A stretch of DNA of 64,000 bases from Acidobacteria bacterium 13_1_20CM_3_53_8 (lineage in GTDB: Bacteria > Acidobacteriota > Blastocatellia > Pyrinomonadales > Pyrinomonadaceae): NCBI GenBank assembly GCA_001920415.1, contig MNJR01000028.1, positions 78,030 through 142,029 on the forward strand, read 5' to 3'. Position 1 is the stretch's first letter; each line of letters opens with the position of its first letter. The notes under the pieces were generated by a model that saw nothing but the letters and a program-made list of their open reading frames with translations, made no database searches and was not told the origin of the DNA. A program made the position numbers and the translations under genes. This document shows positions 62,779 to 64,000 of the stretch, in pieces.

Positions 62779-63934
62779 TGCTGGTTTGAGCGTTCCGTTC
62801 GCAACAGCCGCCGTGCTGCCCGATTACGTGCGCGAGCTTCGCTCAAACGCGCTGGCGACGGGCAGCACTACAATCGTCTCCAACCTTTCGCGCGCAGTGC
62901 TCTCGAATTACCTGCGCGGGCGATTAGAAGATATTGCTGGCTGGATTCTATTCAATCAGGGTAAGACATCGGACGCGATTGTTAGATTGAAGCGCGCCGC
63001 GACCGTTCTGCCCGAAAACACAGCGCAGGGGCGCAGCGTGCTCTGGCATCTGGGCGCGGCATATGAAGCAAACGGCGATCGGGGTGAAGCGCTCAATGCA
63101 TACATAAAGAGCTACGACCGCTCTGAGCCGGACGCGACGCGTCACGCTATAATCGAAGCGCTATATCGCAAAGTCAACGGCTCGCTCGACGGGCTGGACG
63201 AAAGAATTGGGCCAGCGCCTGCGGTCGCAGTTAACACTGCGCCACCCGCGACTGAGCAGGCAAACACGCCTTCTCAAAATCCTGCACCCTCTCCTACGCC
63301 TGCGCCTGCGAGCACACCAACTACGCCTGCGAACAATGAAGCGACAGCGCCGAGTAGAACAGAGGCCGCGCCATCGCCCGAAGCGACTCCTCAGCCTTCT
63401 ACGATTCCTGTGGAGACACAACCAGCGCAGAGCGCGCCATCAAACGCATCACCTCAACCGGCCAGCGAGCGCTCGCCCGAAGTGGCGCCATCGTCTTTGA
63501 TTCCGCCGCCCGCGCCGGAAGCTTCACCATCACCCTCGCCCGAACAAGCGGCGAAGCCCTCTACGACTCAGGAAACAAATGACACCAGACAAACGGCTCC
63601 GACTACATCCAGGCAGAGGCGCGCTCAGGGGCGTGCTTCGCAGGGCGGCGAGAGATGCTCAATCGAAGTCAGCGACGCGGACGCGACGATTCAGCACAAC
63701 GGCGGATCAATCATCCTAACCGTGACCTTCAACGGACTAAACGGCGATCCGCAGATTACGGCCAGCACCTCCAACTGGTCTGACATAGCCGTCTTCCCCG
63801 AACCCAGATCAGCTTCGGACGCGGACAGCACACTCAAATTCTCAATCACTTCTATCAGCACCAAAGCCGGACTCTACACAGTGACCTTCAAATCCCGTTG
63901 CGGCACGAAGACCGTTTCGGTCACGGTAAGGTAA
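62762..63934 (+). CDS. Exported TPR protein, C-terminal part (frameshifted)
   Basis: The part reads in the frame set by 62762 and lacks a start of its own. It continues the TPR region (SNLSRAVLSNYLRGRLEDIAGW and LNAYIKSYDRSEPDATR), then a 150-residue Pro/Ser/Thr/Ala-rich linker (about residues 160-295) and a C-terminal beta-sandwich-like domain with a Cys pair (CSIEVSD and SRCGTKT). The linker and domain look extracytoplasmic. With the N-terminal part the intact protein would be about 875 residues. Confidence 0.8.
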   Translation: MHCSVDAGLSVPFATAAVLPDYVRELRSNALATGSTTIVSNLSRAVLSNYLRGRLEDIAGWILFNQGKTSDAIVRLKRAATVLPENTAQGRSVLWHLGAAYEANGDRGEALNAYIKSYDRSEPDATRHAIIEALYRKVNGSLDGLDERIGPAPAVAVNTAPPATEQANTPSQNPAPSPTPAPASTPTTPANNEATAPSRTEAAPSPEATPQPSTIPVETQPAQSAPSNASPQPASERSPEVAPSSLIPPPAPEASPSPSPEQAAKPSTTQETNDTRQTAPTTSRQRRAQGRASQGGERCSIEVSDADATIQHNGGSIILTVTFNGLNGDPQITASTSNWSDIAVFPEPRSASDADSTLKFSITSISTKAGLYTVTFKSRCGTKTVSVTVR

Positions 63935-63940
63935 AAAGAA

Positions 63941-64000
63941 AGTCAAAAGTAAAAAGGTAAAAGGCAAAAGTTAGGCGGAAGCCACTTTCACAGATTTAGA
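63941..64000. repeat. Left arm of a ggtaaaag-type element, cut by window edge
   Basis: After the TPR stop, 63949-63971 (aagtcaaaagtaaaaaggtaaaa region) matches the left-arm words at 51188 and 59021. The right arm would lie beyond the window. Confidence 0.7.

Overview
The window reads as chromosomal DNA of an Acidobacteriota member, most likely class Blastocatellia. This is inferred from gene families only. The pointers are three transmembrane Ser/Thr kinases fused to PD40 (TolB-like) propellers beside a TIGR02999-type ECF sigma factor, secreted FecR/DUF6600 and DUF4214 proteins, secreted S8, M28 and PafA-type enzymes, several zinc-ribbon membrane proteins and a moderately GC-rich composition. 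There is no rRNA, phage, plasmid or CRISPR content. One tRNA (Glu, anticodon CTC) is present.

Layout. 1-9 kb: a partial zinc-ribbon protein, a DUF5658 membrane protein, an HtrA protease, a family I pyrophosphatase, and a His-rich membrane protein. These are followed by a minus-strand pair: a methyltransferase-DCC fusion and a zinc-ribbon membrane protein. 9-17 kb: a PrkA/YeaH/SpoVR stress operon, enlarged with an alpha/beta hydrolase, a small Cys-rich membrane protein and a coiled-coil protein. PrkA carries a 453-residue intein with an apparently intact LAGLIDADG endonuclease. 17-26 kb: truB, recX, alaS, a secreted protein, a 2-hydroxyacid dehydrogenase and a GGDEF-EAL protein. 26-34 kb: three large minus-strand exported proteins. 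33.9-44.2 kb: three tandem kinase-PD40 genes and the ECF sigma gene, probably one signalling module. 44-47 kb: a secreted protein, an HNH nuclease, tRNA-Glu, an XRE regulator and a 1.28-kb gene-free stretch with nested palindromes. 47-51 kb: the proton-translocating transhydrogenase operon, interrupted by a PD-(D/E)XK nuclease-like gene and with pntB split by a frame change. 51-64 kb: an M28 peptidase, a giant membrane protein, rsmI, secreted and hypothetical proteins, a PafA-like phosphatase and a frameshifted TPR protein.

The most unusual signal lies between the genes. Nearly 20 gaps are filled, almost from stop codon to next start codon, by large inverted repeats. Their arms are quasi-tandem iterations of a 7-10 nt word. 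The word differs from locus to locus while the architecture stays the same, and several elements are nested in one another. Two pairs share identical stretches (29 nt and 33 nt), so at least some are dispersed copies. I know of no named family that matches. Together with the PrkA intein, this is the best candidate for undescribed biology here. Three apparent single-base frame changes (near 3841, 50382 and 62774) should be checked against reads before being treated as biology.
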